Shown here one piece after another: positions 24,326 to 33,101 of a stretch of 37,019 nucleotides of DNA. The DNA is from Leptospira biflexa. Lineage in GTDB: Bacteria > Spirochaetota > Leptospiria > Turneriellales > DYLW01. Both the position numbers and the translations under genes were made by a program. Location: positions 1-37,019 of the forward strand of contig DYOA01000026.1 in the NCBI GenBank assembly GCA_020720785.1. The letters run 5' to 3'. Each line of letters starts with the position of its first letter. Positions within the stretch are counted from its first letter, which is position 1. Under the pieces are notes generated by a model that was not told the origin of the DNA, searched no databases, and was given only the letters and a program-made list of their open reading frames with translations.

Positions 24326-25753
24326 ATGAAAACCAACACGATTAAAAAACGGATTTTACTGATGGGTGCCGGCGGAAGAACCGGGGTTTGGTATTCCCGT
24401 TTGCTCCTGTTCCATGGGCAGATTCTTTTTATGCAGGATTCCAATCCCAACGCGGTCTTTCCGGACGATGTGCTTTCCCATCCGCAATGCCACCGGGTGG
24501 ATAGTCCGCAGGCCAAAGAATTGGTGGAAACCCGGGCAGTGGATGGGATCACGTTAAGTCCCGGAGTGCCTCTTTCTCTGGAAATATTTTCCAGTGCCCG
24601 GGAAAAAAACATTCCAGTTTTTTCCGAACTGGAATATGGCTGGCCATTATTTTCTATCCTGGGAAAGAAGTCTGTGGGGATTACCGGGACGGACGGAAAA
24701 AGTACCACCACCCATTTTACCGCCGCAATTCTGGATGCCTTTGGGAAACCATCCCTGGCTGCGGGTAATTTTGGGATCCCTCTTTCTGAAATACTATTCC
24801 ATTGGGATAAATATAGACAATATGAAGTTTTTGTCTTTGAACTCAGCAGCTACCAGTTGGAGCTATTCCGGGAAATTTCCATGGATGTGGGTATCTATCT
24901 GAACATTGCTCCGGATCATCTGAACCGATATAAAAGTCTGGCAGATTATGGGAACACCAAATGGAATCTGGGGCGTTCCATGAAAAGCGGCACATTTATT
25001 TATTCCTCCCGGCTGGCTAATCTGAAATTATGGGAAAAAAACCCGCTGGATGAAATAAAGAATTTATCGCTTGTTAAGGTGGATACAGATGCCTTGGATT
25101 CGGATCATTTTTCCATAAGGATGACGCAGATTCCGGAGGAGCTGATATTGAAAGGGAAATCTGATTCCAAATCCATCTCTCTGCGGGAGATTCCGCTGCG
25201 ATTTGCGGGCAGGCATAATTTCTGTAATCTTCTGTTTGCACTGGAGGCTGCACGGTCGCTGCTGGAGGGGGGGATTCCGGAGGAAAAAATCCCGGAGGCA
25301 CTCCGGAGCCTCGCATCCCTGCCGCACCGGTTTGAAATTCTGCCTTCTGAAGATGGGAATACCTATATCAATGACTCCAAGGCCACCACCACCCAGGCGG
25401 TGATGACGGCCCTGGAGAATGCAACGGGGGAATTCTTCCTTTTCATGGGAGGAAAAGGGAAAGGGGAAGACTATTCCGTCCTGATTCCCCGGCTGAAGGA
25501 AAAAAATCCTTATCTTTTCCTGTTTGGGGAGGAAAGAGAAACAATGGCAACCGCTTTCCGGGATTCCGGTCTGCGGATGGTATCCATGGAAAAAAATCTG
25601 GGAGATTCCTTTTTTTTCGCCCGGGATTTTCAGAAAATAAATTATCTGAAAAAGGTGACGTATCTGCTTTCCCCCGGAGCAACTTCCTGGGATGAATTCA
25701 AAAGTTTTGAAGAGCGGGGCGATTTTTTTAAATCTCTGGTAAAAGGGTCCTGA
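24326..25753 (+). CDS. murD: UDP-N-acetylmuramoylalanine--D-glutamate ligase
   Basis: 475 aa. It adds D-Glu to UDP-MurNAc-L-Ala in the cytoplasm. N-terminal nucleotide-fold ILLMGAGGRTG, ATPase P-loop GITGTDGKSTTTHF (about 120-133), ELSSYQLE, NIAPDHLNRY, and the C-terminal INDSKATTTQAV typical of MurD. The chosen ATG gives the canonical N-terminus; the longer open frame upstream merely runs through the tRNA gene. It starts 13 nt after tRNA-Arg with no Shine-Dalgarno sequence, so it may be released as a near-leaderless mRNA by tRNA 3' processing. It overlaps murC tail-to-tail by 26 bp. Confidence 0.95.
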   Translation: MKTNTIKKRILLMGAGGRTGVWYSRLLLFHGQILFMQDSNPNAVFPDDVLSHPQCHRVDSPQAKELVETRAVDGITLSPGVPLSLEIFSSAREKNIPVFSELEYGWPLFSILGKKSVGITGTDGKSTTTHFTAAILDAFGKPSLAAGNFGIPLSEILFHWDKYRQYEVFVFELSSYQLELFREISMDVGIYLNIAPDHLNRYKSLADYGNTKWNLGRSMKSGTFIYSSRLANLKLWEKNPLDEIKNLSLVKVDTDALDSDHFSIRMTQIPEELILKGKSDSKSISLREIPLRFAGRHNFCNLLFALEAARSLLEGGIPEEKIPEALRSLASLPHRFEILPSEDGNTYINDSKATTTQAVMTALENATGEFFLFMGGKGKGEDYSVLIPRLKEKNPYLFLFGEERETMATAFRDSGLRMVSMEKNLGDSFFFARDFQKINYLKKVTYLLSPGATSWDEFKSFEERGDFFKSLVKGS

Positions 25754-27122
25754 AATGGTAAGCCCATTGGGAGGAATTCCCCGCACCAAAAAAGACTACC
25801 ACTTTTTTCCCCGGATTGTTTTCCTGGGAATTCTGTAAAATATCCCCGGCCAGGACGGATAGATCTTCCGGTGATTGGAATTTCCATTCCATAAAAGAAT
25901 CCACTATTTTTTTCTTCTCCTCAAAATCCGGATAATCCTCCGGGACATCTCCGGAGTGATAAAATGGCATCAAACCCCAGCGGATATCCCGGGTTTCCCG
26001 GATCAGTGAAATAAAATCATCGGAAAAATGGACAAACCGGCTGATCCGGTGGGGTTCCCAGACAGCGAGGATTGCCGAGTATTCTTTCCGGAGGGTTTCC
26101 AATACTGTCCGGATTTCTGTGGGATGGTGGCCGTAATCGTCCATGACCACGGTTTCCCCGTGCGGGGTTTTCCATGCATGGATAATTTCCATGCGGCGGG
26201 ATACTCCGGTGAACGTTGCCAAGGCTTCCCCGATGGCTCCATCCGGAATCCTAAAATATTTTCCCATATTAAATACCACGCTGGCGTTGGTTAGATTATG
26301 CCGTCCTTTTAATAAAACGGGAAAAAAGGTTCCGTCTGACCGGATTCCTCCCTTATGCTCATCCAGCTCCAAAGGATGGGAAAAAATACATTCTTTTGCG
26401 GAGCAAAGGGTTTCCGCCAGATGGGTGCTTTCTATGGAAAAAATCATTTTCCCGTTTGCGTGGCACACATGGGAGATGAATTCCTTGAAATTTTTTTCCA
26501 CATCGGCCATGCTGGAGTAATGGTCCACATGATCCATTTCCATATTGAGGATACAACCCACATCGGCGGCAATGTGAAGAAAGCTGTGGTCAGATTCATC
26601 CGCTTCCAGGACAAAAAGAGGTTGTCCCTTCCATTTTCCGCTCCCCAGACGCAGATTGGAACCCCAGGCACGGATGGTTCCCCCGGCCAGGACAGTAGGT
26701 TCCAGTCCGGCTTTCTCCAGAAGATAAGCCACCCAGGCGGTGGTTGTGGTTTTCCCGTGGGTGCCAGTCACCGCCACCGTGAAGGCGTCCCGGGTCAGAT
26801 AATGCAACAAAGGATGTCGGCGGAATTCATGGGAATTTTCTCTGGCCCATTTTCTTTCCGGGTCATTTTCTTTGATGGCTGTGCTGTAAAAAACCACGGA
26901 ACTGGGAAGGATATTTTCCGGGTGGTTTCCTGTCCAAGTGGTTATTCCATGGGCCTTTATTTTTTCCAGATACGTTCCGCCGGAAATATCGGATGCGGTG
27001 ACGGTAAAACCCCTTTTCTGCAAGAGTATGGCCAGTGCACTCATTCCCACTCCGCCGGCCCCGATGATATGGATGGGCGGATGATTGCGGAGCAGCAATT
27101 CCAGTTGGGCTCTTTCTTCCAT
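25728..27122 (-). CDS. murC: UDP-N-acetylmuramate--L-alanine ligase
   Basis: 464 aa. First Mur ligase, adding L-Ala to UDP-MurNAc. N-terminal HIIGAGGVGMSALA Rossmann motif, ATP P-loop VTGTHGKTTTTAWV, EADESDHSFLH, NMEMDHVDHY, and VMDDYGHHPTEI, all MurC signatures. No Shine-Dalgarno sequence is evident before the ATG. It is divergent from the pseudopilin genes and convergent with murD, so the two ligases are neighbours but not co-transcribed, unlike the usual dcw arrangement. Confidence 0.96.
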   Translation of the reverse strand: MEERAQLELLLRNHPPIHIIGAGGVGMSALAILLQKRGFTVTASDISGGTYLEKIKAHGITTWTGNHPENILPSSVVFYSTAIKENDPERKWARENSHEFRRHPLLHYLTRDAFTVAVTGTHGKTTTTAWVAYLLEKAGLEPTVLAGGTIRAWGSNLRLGSGKWKGQPLFVLEADESDHSFLHIAADVGCILNMEMDHVDHYSSMADVEKNFKEFISHVCHANGKMIFSIESTHLAETLCSAKECIFSHPLELDEHKGGIRSDGTFFPVLLKGRHNLTNASVVFNMGKYFRIPDGAIGEALATFTGVSRRMEIIHAWKTPHGETVVMDDYGHHPTEIRTVLETLRKEYSAILAVWEPHRISRFVHFSDDFISLIRETRDIRWGLMPFYHSGDVPEDYPDFEEKKKIVDSFMEWKFQSPEDLSVLAGDILQNSQENNPGKKVVVFFGAGNSSQWAYHFRTLLPEI

Positions 27123-27239
27123 TAATCAAAATGTGGCAGGAGGGATACGCGGTAAATGTAAAAAAACTTGACGTTAAGCATCCCCCGGCGAACCCATCTT
27201 ATGATCAACAACATACTAAGGTTGCCCAGAAAGGCAACA

Positions 27240-27677
27240 TTGAAAAGAAAGAAATTTGTCCGGGGTTTTACATTAATTGAACTGATGGTGGTACTGGTGA
27301 TCCTGGGAACATTGATGGGGATTCTGATTTTTAACCTCTCCGATTCCGGCATTGACGAAAAAAAGGCACGGGTTCAGCTTATCGCTTCCAAAGCCCATAT
27401 TGAAATGGGATTGTTTAATTTTCAGCAGAAATTTGGAAGATATCCCTCCACCGATGAGGGTTTGGAAGCCTTGATCCGGGCTCCAGGGGATCTGGACCAG
27501 AGCCAGTATCCGGAGAAAGGTTTTATCCAGAAAAAGCATATTGAAGATCCCTGGAAAAGGGTCTATAAATATGAGCTGAAGGAAGATGGGTCCTATGATG
27601 TTTATTCTCTGGGTGCGGACGGAGCAGAAGGCGGAGAGGGCAAAAACGCAGATCTCCATTTATCTGAATTAGAGTGA
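27240..27677 (+). CDS. gspG: type II secretion major pseudopilin GspG
   Basis: 145 aa from a TTG at 27240, chosen because AGAAAGG lies just upstream and it gives a standard short leader, KRKKFVRG, cut before FTLIELMVVLVILG. Upstream in-frame starts (27168 TTG, 27201 ATG) would give unusually long leaders. The globular part has the GspG pattern GRYPSTDEGLEALI, DPWKRVYKY and YSLGADGAEGGEGKNAD, including the calcium-binding loop region. It polymerises into the periplasmic pseudopilus that pushes cargo through the secretin. First of four linked pseudopilin genes; gspC-F and gspK are not in this window. Confidence 0.93.
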   Translation: MKRKKFVRGFTLIELMVVLVILGTLMGILIFNLSDSGIDEKKARVQLIASKAHIEMGLFNFQQKFGRYPSTDEGLEALIRAPGDLDQSQYPEKGFIQKKHIEDPWKRVYKYELKEDGSYDVYSLGADGAEGGEGKNADLHLSELE

Positions 27678-28294
27678 TCCGGGGCAAGCGGGAAGGCTTC
27701 CCGGAAAGATTTTTGCCGGCGTTTTCCCTTATTGAAGTCATGGTGGTCATTGCCATTGTGGGTTCCGTGATGCTGGTTCTGTCTTCCCTTCTTTCCGATC
27801 TTCTGAACCGGAGATTTACAGAAAGCGAAAAAACAGAAATCACAGGAGTTTTTTCTTACGGAAAGAAAGAAGCCATGCGCACGGGGAGTATTCTGACCAT
27901 GGAAATCAACATGGAAAAAAAAGAATTCGGGATAAAAAAGTTTTCCCGGGATAAGGAAATCCGTAATCTACCGGATACAATGAATAAGGAATTCCTTCTG
28001 CGTCCGCAGGGGAATTCTTCCCGGCAGAATGAGGAAGAACAGGAGGAAGCTTATCTGTTGCAGGGGAAGAAAATGCCGGAAGATCTGGAGGCCATCCTGA
28101 GTGTCTCCGGTAATAAGGAAAGTGGTCCTTTTGTGTATATCCACTTCTATCCCGATGGAACCAGTGATCCGGTAATTTTTCATTTTCCCGCAAAGGAAAA
28201 ACCATACCTTTATGTTCCTTCCGGAAATCTGCCCCCCCTTTATATGGAAAACCTGTGGGATAGCATCTATGAAAAAAGTCAACCGGGAAGATAG
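27674..28294 (+). CDS. minor pseudopilin, GspH-like
   Basis: 206 aa. Prepilin N-terminus with a 16-residue leader and FSLIEVMVVIAIVGSVML helix. The residue before the cleavage site is Ala, not the near-invariant Gly. The body is longer than many GspH proteins and has a charged Glu/Gln-rich segment (about 110-130). FVYIHFYPDGTSDPVIFHF near the end matches the GspH C-terminal pattern. The GTG start overlaps the gspG stop (GTGA). Confidence 0.8.
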   Translation: MIRGKREGFPERFLPAFSLIEVMVVIAIVGSVMLVLSSLLSDLLNRRFTESEKTEITGVFSYGKKEAMRTGSILTMEINMEKKEFGIKKFSRDKEIRNLPDTMNKEFLLRPQGNSSRQNEEEQEEAYLLQGKKMPEDLEAILSVSGNKESGPFVYIHFYPDGTSDPVIFHFPAKEKPYLYVPSGNLPPLYMENLWDSIYEKSQPGR

Positions 28295-28790
28295 GAAAAT
28301 CCGGAACCGGTGGAGGATCCCGTTTTCCCGGAGGACGGGGCTCAAAAAAGGGTTCACTCTCATAGAAGTGATGATTTCTCTGGCGGTGGGAGTTTCTCTG
28401 GGGGCATTGACGCTGGGGTTATTTTTCCAGAGTCTGGATTTACGTAAACGGGCGGCAGATATATCCCGTGCGTCTTTTGTGGCCGCCAATGTGATGGATG
28501 CGGTGAAGGCAAAATACAAGCCGGAGACAGGAGAAGGGGTTCTTCCGGGGTTTGAATTCTATCCCTATAAATATCTTATAGAGGAAATTGAAATTGATCT
28601 GGTAAAAAAGGCCCAGGAAATTATGCGAGGAGGGGAAACCTCCAAGCAAACCGGAGAAGAACGCTCCAAAGATCTGGAGGAGATGCCCGGAACCGGAATG
28701 ATTTTTAAAATGCTACACTATGAGGTGACAGTCCTCTATTACCAGAAGGAATATAAACTGGAGTTTTACCGGGGGCAAGGTGTATTTTAA
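28269..28790 (+). CDS. minor pseudopilin, GspI-like
   Basis: 173 aa. Prepilin motif KKG/FTLIEVMISLAVG after a long basic leader of 28 residues, with no closer start codon available. The remainder is polar; assignment to GspI rests mainly on position between GspH- and GspJ-like genes. Overlaps the preceding gene by 26 bp. Confidence 0.72.
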   Translation: MKKVNREDRKIRNRWRIPFSRRTGLKKGFTLIEVMISLAVGVSLGALTLGLFFQSLDLRKRAADISRASFVAANVMDAVKAKYKPETGEGVLPGFEFYPYKYLIEEIEIDLVKKAQEIMRGGETSKQTGEERSKDLEEMPGTGMIFKMLHYEVTVLYYQKEYKLEFYRGQGVF

Positions 28791-28800
28791 AAGGAATAAC

Positions 28801-29412
28801 ATGAAAAAAGGGTTCACCCTGGTGGAAGTGGTGATTGCCATTGCTCTGACCGGAGTATTATTTATCGCGATTTTTGGGATTTATTTTGCCATCCAGAAAA
28901 GTATGAAAAACCAGACCCGGTATTCTTCCAAGTCCACGGAAGTGATGAACCTGGTATACCAGATTTCCAATGATCTGAACAATCTGGTGGAACAGAAATG
29001 GAACACAAAGGTTGTCTTCACTGCAAAGAAAGAGATCATATCCGGAAAGCGGGTGGACTCCATAGATTTTACCCGTGCAGATCTGTACCAGAGGTTGGGC
29101 AGAAGCACAGTATATGATGTCTCTTATCATGGGATGCCGGATACCCAGACAGGGGAGACAATTCTTATTAGAAGAGAAAACGCTTTTTTTATGCCCGGGG
29201 ATAGAAAAACCGGAGTCTATTATCCTGTTATCCGGGGTTTTGAGGAATTCACACTGGAGTTCAGTCTCAACGGAACGGACTGGGAGGATGAATGGGAGTA
29301 TACCGCAAAATCCCGCCTTCCCAAACTCATCCGGGTAAATATTAAATGGAAAGAAGGAGAAATGGAACGCTCCTTTTCCCAGGTGATCAAGCCTCCCATT
29401 TTATGGTACTGA
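28801..29412 (+). CDS. minor pseudopilin, GspJ-like
   Basis: 203 aa. Short leader MKKG before FTLVEVVIAIALTGVLF. Length and the later pattern (SNDLNNLV, FTLEFSLNGTDWEDEW, LIRVNIKW) fit GspJ. AAAAGGAA is the Shine-Dalgarno sequence before ATG 28801. With the other three it would form the pseudopilus tip and shaft. Confidence 0.8.
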   Translation: MKKGFTLVEVVIAIALTGVLFIAIFGIYFAIQKSMKNQTRYSSKSTEVMNLVYQISNDLNNLVEQKWNTKVVFTAKKEIISGKRVDSIDFTRADLYQRLGRSTVYDVSYHGMPDTQTGETILIRRENAFFMPGDRKTGVYYPVIRGFEEFTLEFSLNGTDWEDEWEYTAKSRLPKLIRVNIKWKEGEMERSFSQVIKPPILWY

Positions 29413-29413
29413 T

Positions 29414-29734
29414 ATGAAAAATATTTTTCTTATTCTGATATTGATTCCTTTAATTTCTTTCCAGCTTAGAGGAGCGGAAATGCCCAAAGAGGAAGAAAAA
29501 CATCGGGCATGGAAAGACACATCGGAAATGGCATTTTTCATCTACCGCCGATGGTTCAGCATACAGGATGGGGACCATTGTGAATTCAAGCCGGTATGCA
29601 ACGAATATGCCCGGCAGTCCATCCAAAAATGCGGGTTTTTTCGCGGGGTGGTCATGGGGGCGGACCGGTTGATGAGAGATAATCCGTTTGTGGAACCCTA
29701 TGAAGATCCGGTGGTTTGTCCGGATAAAGAATAG
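29414..29734 (+). CDS. YidD-like protein with N-terminal signal peptide
   Basis: 106 aa. The core CEFKPVCNEYARQSIQKCGF followed by GADRLMRDNPF...EDPV matches the YidD family (membrane protein insertion efficiency factor, normally CRFxPSCSxYA...). It differs by having a true signal peptide (KNIFLILILIPLISF, about 2-18) and a charged spacer, so the Cys-rich core would lie outside the cytoplasm. It also lacks the normal neighbours rnpA and yidC and instead follows the pseudopilin genes by one base. A role linked to the secretion system is possible but unproven. Confidence 0.75.
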   Translation: MKNIFLILILIPLISFQLRGAEMPKEEEKHRAWKDTSEMAFFIYRRWFSIQDGDHCEFKPVCNEYARQSIQKCGFFRGVVMGADRLMRDNPFVEPYEDPVVCPDKE

Positions 29735-29751
29735 TTTTTACAGAAAAAGTA

Positions 29752-29779
29752 TCGACAATTTGTTCCGCCATTCTACTCT
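29752..29779 (+). promoter_or_regulatory. possible guaA promoter
   Basis: TCGACA (29752-29757) and a weak TACTCT (29774-29779) spaced 16 bp; the start would fall at about 29786, next to the guaA ATG at 29787. No Shine-Dalgarno sequence is seen. Confidence 0.35.
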
Positions 29780-29786
29780 TATCTGA

Positions 29787-31328
29787 ATGTCCAGCGAAAT
29801 CATTATTTTAGACTTTGGTTCCCAGTATACGCAGCTCATAGCCAGAAAAATCCGCGAACTGCATTATTATGCGGAAATATTTCCGTACAGTATATCCTAT
29901 GAAGAGCTGTCCCGGATCCGTCCGGCGGGACTTATTTTATCCGGTGGTCCGTATTCCGTGTATGATCCCAATGCTCTGGTGATTGACCAGCGGATTTTTG
30001 ACATGGACATCCCCATCCTGGGTATCTGTTACGGGCTCCAGCTCATCACATACCAGCATGAAGGGAAAGTGCACGCCTCTTCTGAACGGGAATATGGGCG
30101 GGCAAATCTGATCATCGCCAAAGAAAATCCACTTCTGTCCGGAATAAAAAATAATTCCGTGGTCTGGATGAGCCATGGGGATAAAATTGATAAAATGCCC
30201 GCATCCTTTATGAGCCTGGCCCGTACATCCAATTCTCCTTATGCCGCCATTGGCCATAAAACAAAAAATATTTATGGTGTGCAGTTCCATCCGGAAGTCC
30301 AGCACACGGTAAACGGGAAAAAAATTCTGAAAAATTTTGCCCAGAAAATATGTAAAATGAAAGCCAACTGGAATATGAAGAATTTTGCCACCGGAAAAAT
30401 CCAGGAAATCAGGGAAATTGTGGAATCGGAAAAAGTGCTTCTGGGGCTGTCCGGCGGAGTGGACTCCATGGTCACGGCAAAAATTCTGCATGAGGCTCTG
30501 GGATCCCGGTTAAGCTGCGTCTATGTGGACACCGGTTTGATGCGGGAAAATGAAACCGCAGAAGTGAAAAAAAGGTTCCGGGATTATTTTAGCATTCCCC
30601 TGCATGTGGTGGATGCTAAAGATGTTTTTTTGAGTGCACTCAAAGGAATCACGGATCCGGAGCAAAAAAGAAAAATTATCGGCAAGCTGTTTCTACTGGA
30701 ATTCCAGAAAAAAGCCACCTTTTTGGGACACCATGAATTTCTGGGACAGGGAACACTGTATACGGATGTCATTGAATCGGTTTCCGTTAATGGCCCATCA
30801 GAAACCATTAAATCCCACCATAACCGGGTCCAGGAAGTTCTGGATCTGATCCAGGCGGGCCGGGTCATTGAGCCACTCAAGGAATTATTCAAAGATGAAG
30901 TCCGGAATCTGGGAAAAGAGCTGGGTATGCCGCATGAAATTTTATACCGGCATCCTTTCCCCGGCCCCGGACTTGCCATCCGGATCATAGGGGAAATTAC
31001 AGAGGAGAGGCTTTCTGTTCTGCGGCGTGCCGATTTTATTCTCACAGAGGAATTGCACCGGCATAATTTTTATGGGGAAATATGGCAGGCATTTGCCGTT
31101 TTTCTGCCGGTAAAAACGGTGGGAGTCATGGGGGATAAACGGACATATGAAAATGTGATCGCTCTGCGTATGGTCACCAGCGAAGACGGCATGACATCGG
31201 ATTTTGCCCACCTGCCCAATGAATTTCTGGGATTAGTTTCCAACCGCATCATCAATGAAATTCCTAAAATAAACCGGGTGGTCTATGATATTTCATCCAA
31301 ACCACCAGCCACCATTGAGTGGGAATAA
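29787..31328 (+). CDS. guaA: GMP synthase (glutamine-hydrolysing)
   Basis: 513 aa. It converts XMP to GMP. Class I glutamine amidotransferase domain (1-190) has ILDFGSQYTQLIARKIRE, nucleophile Cys in GICYGLQ, and His-Glu in FHPEVQHT. The ATP pyrophosphatase domain has LSGGVDSMV (about 220), and the C-terminal dimerisation domain has HPFPGPGLAIRIIGE and ends KPPATIEWE. Complete. No Shine-Dalgarno sequence before the ATG. Confidence 0.97.
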   Translation: MSSEIIILDFGSQYTQLIARKIRELHYYAEIFPYSISYEELSRIRPAGLILSGGPYSVYDPNALVIDQRIFDMDIPILGICYGLQLITYQHEGKVHASSEREYGRANLIIAKENPLLSGIKNNSVVWMSHGDKIDKMPASFMSLARTSNSPYAAIGHKTKNIYGVQFHPEVQHTVNGKKILKNFAQKICKMKANWNMKNFATGKIQEIREIVESEKVLLGLSGGVDSMVTAKILHEALGSRLSCVYVDTGLMRENETAEVKKRFRDYFSIPLHVVDAKDVFLSALKGITDPEQKRKIIGKLFLLEFQKKATFLGHHEFLGQGTLYTDVIESVSVNGPSETIKSHHNRVQEVLDLIQAGRVIEPLKELFKDEVRNLGKELGMPHEILYRHPFPGPGLAIRIIGEITEERLSVLRRADFILTEELHRHNFYGEIWQAFAVFLPVKTVGVMGDKRTYENVIALRMVTSEDGMTSDFAHLPNEFLGLVSNRIINEIPKINRVVYDISSKPPATIEWE

Positions 31329-31340
31329 AAGGAGATCATT

Positions 31341-31928
31341 TTGAATAAATATATCCGGTTAAAAATCATCACAATTCTCACCCTGGTGGCAGTGGGGTTT
31401 TTCTCCGGAGTGTATCCGGAAGTATCCAAAAGCGGCACCAATGAAAAGGAACCCTCCACCCATCCGCAGGAAAAAACCATCTGGACGGTTTATTTTAAAA
31501 ATGCCGCTGGGGTGGAAGTACCCCTCTACTGTGAAGTGGTCATCACCGATGAGGAAAAACGGGTGGGCTTGATGAACCGGGATTCTCTGGAGGAGAATCA
31601 GGGGATGATTTTTGTCTACCCCGAACCCCAAATTCTGAACTTCTGGATGCAACACACAAAAATTCCTCTGACCATTGCCTTTATTGCGGAGAAAAATTAC
31701 ATCATTTCCCTGCACCCCATGAAACCCTTTGATCAAACCGTCATCTATTCGGATAATCCGGCTCTGTATGCGGTGGAGGCCAATGTTGGATGGTTTCGGA
31801 AAAATCTTGTTTCCATCCACGATAAGGTCAGAATTGTGAAATTTAAAGAAGAGAAAAAAGACTCTCCCAATGCCACGGAAGCCAAAAGGAAGATGTTGAA
31901 AGAAAAATACCATAGAAGAGGTCCATAA
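31341..31928 (+). CDS. secreted DUF192 protein
   Basis: 195 aa from a TTG at 31341, supported by a strong AAAAGGAGATCA Shine-Dalgarno sequence 8 bp upstream. Signal peptide or anchor at about 8-27 (IITILTLVAVGFFSGV). DUF192 domain about 55-170: EVVITDEEKRVGLMNRDSL, GMIFVYPEPQILNFWMQHT, and ALYAVEANVGWF. The C-terminal tail is Lys-rich. The family is small, periplasmic and of unknown biochemical role. Twelve bases after guaA, nine before hflX. Confidence 0.9.
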   Translation: MNKYIRLKIITILTLVAVGFFSGVYPEVSKSGTNEKEPSTHPQEKTIWTVYFKNAAGVEVPLYCEVVITDEEKRVGLMNRDSLEENQGMIFVYPEPQILNFWMQHTKIPLTIAFIAEKNYIISLHPMKPFDQTVIYSDNPALYAVEANVGWFRKNLVSIHDKVRIVKFKEEKKDSPNATEAKRKMLKEKYHRRGP

Positions 31929-31937
31929 CCCCACCCG

Positions 31938-33101
31938 ATGGATGCCTCCAGTTTATACCGCCATTCCATATCGGAATACCAGTACAGTGCTCTTCTGGTG
32001 GGACAGTATGGAAATCTATCCTATCCGGAAAAATCGGTGCAGGAAGAATCCCTCAATGAGCTTTATCTTTTGGCAGACACGGCCTATGTGGAAGCCAGGG
32101 ACCAGCTTTTTATCCGTCTGAAGAATCCGGATCCGGGCAGTTTTTTTCCGGGTAGGATGGTTTCCTATATTAAAGCAAAGCTTCAGGAAAATGAATGCAA
32201 CCTGCTCATCTGCGATGCCGCATTGAAGCCAGGCCAATTGAGAAATCTGGAGGAAAAGCTGGAGGTTAGGGTTATTGGACGGATTGAGCTGATTCTGGAT
32301 ATTTTCGCGATGCGGGCAAAAACAAAGAGTTCCGCATTACAGGTGGAGCTGGCACAGTTGAATTATATTCTGCCCCGGCTCAAAGGTTTGGGAAATGTTC
32401 TCTCCCGGCTGGGCGGTGGTATTGGCACCCGTGGTCCCGGGGAAACCATGCTGGAAACCGACCGCCGCCATATCAGAAACCGGATTTCCAAAATCAAAGG
32501 TGAGCTGGAGGCATTGGGACGACATCGGGAAAACACCCGGAAAAACAGAAAAGATATATCTTTTACATTGATTGGCTATACTAACGCCGGGAAGACCAGC
32601 CTGCTCAATGCCATCGGCTCTTCCGCCGTTCCCCTCCACGCAGAAGACCGCCTGTTTGCCACCCTGGATTCCCAGACCCGGAAAGTATATCTGGGACAGC
32701 ATAATTACATCCCCCTTTATTCCATGGTGAGTGATACTATCGGGTTTATCCGGAATTTACCGGCGGCTCTGGTGGCGGCGTTTTCCTCCACCCTGGAAGA
32801 AATTTCCTATTCCGATGTGCTGATTCTGGTCATGGACGCGTCCAGTCCGGTGGTTCTGGAGGAATACCGGGTGGTCATGGAAGAAATTACCCGCCTGGGA
32901 CTGGAGAATAAGGATAAAATCATTTTTTTCAATAAAGACGATCTATTGCGCGAAGAAATAAAAAACATCCTGTCCCATGAGTTTCCGGAAGCACTCTGGG
33001 GAAACACTCTCTCTAAAGGAGGAACGGATGGATTGAGACAAGCAATGTTTGGATATGCTCTGCGGTTAAAAAGCGACTCAACAAAAAAAGAAGCCAGATA
33101 A
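31938..33101 (+). CDS. hflX: GTPase HflX
   Basis: 387 aa. Ribosome-associated GTPase that splits stalled ribosomes. HflX N-domain with KAKLQENECNLLICDAALKPGQ, the glycine-rich linker GGGIGTRGPGETMLETDRR, and G domain: G1 GYTNAGKTSLLNA, G2 FATLDSQTR, G3 SDTIGFIRNLP, G4 NKDD. No Shine-Dalgarno sequence is visible; translation is probably coupled to the DUF192 gene. Its last 89 bp overlap a convergent membrane-protein gene. Confidence 0.95.
   Translation: MDASSLYRHSISEYQYSALLVGQYGNLSYPEKSVQEESLNELYLLADTAYVEARDQLFIRLKNPDPGSFFPGRMVSYIKAKLQENECNLLICDAALKPGQLRNLEEKLEVRVIGRIELILDIFAMRAKTKSSALQVELAQLNYILPRLKGLGNVLSRLGGGIGTRGPGETMLETDRRHIRNRISKIKGELEALGRHRENTRKNRKDISFTLIGYTNAGKTSLLNAIGSSAVPLHAEDRLFATLDSQTRKVYLGQHNYIPLYSMVSDTIGFIRNLPAALVAAFSSTLEEISYSDVLILVMDASSPVVLEEYRVVMEEITRLGLENKDKIIFFNKDDLLREEIKNILSHEFPEALWGNTLSKGGTDGLRQAMFGYALRLKSDSTKKEAR

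Noticed and set aside
27168..27205. TTGACG (27168) with TATGAT (27200) as a gspG promoter
   Set aside because: The spacer is 26 bp, too long, and no -10-like hexamer occurs at 16-18 bp.
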